DNA of 64,000 nucleotides from an uncultured Arachnia sp. (GTDB taxonomy: Bacteria; Actinomycetota; Actinomycetes; Propionibacteriales; Propionibacteriaceae): contig CANLTJ010000002.1 of assembly GCA_947493995.1 (NCBI GenBank), positions 372,001 through 436,000 of the forward strand, given 5' to 3'. Below, in pieces: positions 62,348-64,000 of this stretch (its first letter is position 1; each line of letters begins with the position of its first letter). The position numbers and the translations under genes are program-made. The notes beneath the pieces were generated by a model. That model made no database searches. It was not told where the DNA came from and was given only the letters and a program-made list of their open reading frames with translations.

Positions 62348-64000
62348 CTATATGTCGAGGAAGCGGACGTCGCGGGCATTGTGCTGGATGAAGTTGCGGC
62401 GCTGCTCGACGTCCTCGCCCATCAGGATGGAGAACATCTGGTCCGCCATGGCGGCATCTTCCAAGGTGACCTGCAGCAGGATGCGCTTCTCCGGGTCCAT
62501 CGTGGTGTCCCACAGGTCGTCGGCGTTCATCTCACCGAGCCCCTTGTAGCGCTGGATGGGGTTGACGTTGGGAAGCTTCTTGCCCTCCGCCAGACCGCGG
62601 CTGCGCAGCGCATCGCGCTCCAGGTCGTTGTAGGCCAGTTCATGGGGTGAGTTGGTCCATCGCAACCGGAACAGCGGCGGCTGCGCCAGATACACGTGGC
62701 CAGCGTCGATCATGGGTTTCATGAACCGGAAGAGCAGCGTCAAAAGGAGTGTGCGAATGTGAGCGCCGTCGACATCGGCGTCGGCCATCAGGATGATCTT
62801 GTGGTATCTCAGCTTGTTGACGTCGAAGTCCTCCTGAATGCCGGCGCCCAGTGCGTTGATGATGGCCTCGACCTCCTTGTTGGCCAGGATCCGGTCGATA
62901 CGGGCCTTCTCGACATTCAGGATCTTGCCGCGGATGGGCAGGATGGCCTGGGTGCGGGGATCACGACCACCGCGGGCGGAGCCGCCGGCGGAGTCACCCT
63001 CGACGATGAAGACTTCACACTCTTCCGGATTGGTGGATTGACAGTCCACCAGCTTGCCCGGCAGTCCCCCGCCGCCGAGGAGGCCCTTGCGGCTGCGGGC
63101 CATGTCGCGGGCCTTGCGGGCAGCGACGCGCGCAGCAGCGGCAGCCTGGGATTTCCGGACGATGTCCTTGCCCTCGGAGGGGTTGCGTTCGAACCAGTCA
63201 CCCAGCCGGTCGTTGAGAACGCGCTGCACGAAGGATCGTGCCTCCGTGTTGCCCAGCTTGGTCTTGGTCTGGCCCTCGAACTGGGGTGCAGACATCTTGA
63301 TACTGAGGATGGCGGTGAGACCCTCGCGGATGTCGTCGCCGGAGACGCGATCCTCGGACTTCTTCATCAGCCCCCACGTCTGACCCCACCGGTTCACGGT
63401 GTTGGTGAGCGCGGATCGGAAGCCCTCCTCGTGCGTGCCGCCTTCGTGGGTGTTGATGGTGTTGGCGAAGGTGTGGACGCTGGAGGAGTACGACGAGTTC
63501 CACTGCATGGCGATCTCGACGCCCATGCCCTGGGATGCCGCATGGGCCTCGACGGCGATCACGGTGTTGTGGATCGGTTCCTTGGAGCCGGAGAGAAACT
63601 TCACGTAGTCGATGAGGCCGTCCTCGTAACAGAAGGAGTCGTGGCGGTGCTCGTCGTCCTCATCGTCGGCGGGATCGTCGCCCTCGCGTGTGCGCAGGTC
63701 CGTCAGCGTGATCTTCAGTCCCTTGTTGAGGAACGCCATTTCCCGGAACCGGGTGGCCAAGGTGTCGTAGTTGAAGCGGGTGGCTTCGAAGATGTCCGAC
63801 GACGGGTAGAACGTGATGGTCGTGCCCGTCTCATCCGTCTCCTCCAGCTGCGCGAGGTCTGCCTTCGGTACGCCCATCTCGAAGGACTGGGCGTAGCGGT
63901 AGCCGTCGCGTTTGACCTCGACGATGAACTCGTGGCTGAGTGCGTTGACCACCGAGGACCCGACGCCGTGGAGCCCGCCGGAGACCTTGTAGCCACCGTC
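62348..64000 (-). CDS. gyrB: DNA gyrase subunit B, C-terminal 550 residues (cut by window edge)
   Basis: Partial. The gene reads off the window end in frame, losing about 110 N-terminal residues including the start of the ATPase site. Visible are [20 protein letters not shown] (end of the ATPase domain), the Toprim motifs [15 protein letters not shown] and [17 protein letters not shown] with the metal-binding acidic residues, and the C-terminal [20 protein letters not shown]. This is the ATPase and strand-passage partner of GyrA, and the two genes share one transcript direction with 112 bases between them. Confidence 0.98.
   Translation of the reverse strand, partial: DGGYKVSGGLHGVGSSVVNALSHEFIVEVKRDGYRYAQSFEMGVPKADLAQLEETDETGTTITFYPSSDIFEATRFNYDTLATRFREMAFLNKGLKITLTDLRTREGDDPADDEDDEHRHDSFCYEDGLIDYVKFLSGSKEPIHNTVIAVEAHAASQGMGVEIAMQWNSSYSSSVHTFANTINTHEGGTHEEGFRSALTNTVNRWGQTWGLMKKSEDRVSGDDIREGLTAILSIKMSAPQFEGQTKTKLGNTEARSFVQRVLNDRLGDWFERNPSEGKDIVRKSQAAAAARVAARKARDMARSRKGLLGGGGLPGKLVDCQSTNPEECEVFIVEGDSAGGSARGGRDPRTQAILPIRGKILNVEKARIDRILANKEVEAIINALGAGIQEDFDVNKLRYHKIILMADADVDGAHIRTLLLTLLFRFMKPMIDAGHVYLAQPPLFRLRWTNSPHELAYNDLERDALRSRGLAEGKKLPNVNPIQRYKGLGEMNADDLWDTTMDPEKRILLQVTLEDAAMADQMFSILMGEDVEQRRNFIQHNARDVRFLDI

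Overview
This is a high-GC window from an actinobacterium. Evidence for that is the gyrB-gyrA-DUF3566-tRNA-Ile order at the right end, a mycothiol-type nitroreductase of the Rv2466c family, a DtxR/IdeR-like iron box, GTGA and ATGA gene overlaps, and many starts that look leaderless (a TAnnnT -10 box 5-8 bases before the start codon). The mix of genes would suit the Propionibacteriaceae (a Tessaracoccus-like organism), but that placement is inference. Almost everything is ordinary chromosomal housekeeping and stress sequence. I see no insertion sequence, intact prophage, CRISPR array or conjugative element.

Layout. 0-9.4 kb: a cut-off divergent PRPP synthase, a UMF1-type MFS carrier, a DUF6458-like membrane peptide, citrate synthase, a radical SAM/SPASM protein behind a perfect dyad, a two-helix membrane protein, an MsbA-like ABC exporter, a three-unit direct repeat and galE. 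9.4-15.3 kb: a phosphodiesterase translationally coupled to a 41-codon membrane peptide, a LuxR-type two-component pair, asparaginase and two unrecognised membrane proteins. 15.3-17.8 kb: a decayed FAD/Fe-S oxidoreductase with three lesions. 18-24.8 kb: a stress cluster of a pyruvate-oxidase-like ThDP enzyme, Hsp20, a general-stress membrane protein, a DoxX-like protein, a large catalase and a formate/nitrite channel. 25-32 kb: MFS and TerC, a lipoprotein penicillin-binding protein, and rhomboid and YibE/F transcribed back to back. 32-36.4 kb: feoA-feoB-nfu under an iron box, and a sulfite-oxidase-family molybdoenzyme.

36.5-46.7 kb holds an aromatic-acid-type MFS carrier, a MarR regulator with an operator dyad over its own start, two NAD(P)H-binding proteins, an aldo/keto reductase, a TMEM175-like channel, GNAT, a divergent kinase/regulator pair, an SH3/HAD-like fusion, a Nudix hydrolase and an acidic-tailed membrane protein. 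46.8-55.7 kb: a phosphofructokinase with an unusual active-site signature, a lipoprotein peptidase-like protein, a monothiol Rv2466c-type protein, a NagD-like phosphatase, Sir2, a four-gene osmoprotectant ABC operon and Dps. 55.7-64 kb: the C-terminal stub of an MT-A70 DNA methyltransferase, an MFS/deoD operon, an antitoxin-like gene without a toxin, tRNA-Ile, DUF3566, gyrA and most of gyrB.

I did not find a convincing undescribed multi-gene system. The observations most worth following are the degraded MT-A70 gene, the PFK active-site substitutions, the alternative hairpins between gyrB and gyrA, the MarR and radical-SAM dyads, the feoAB-nfu coupling, and the consistent leaderless promoter signature, which also decides several start codons here.
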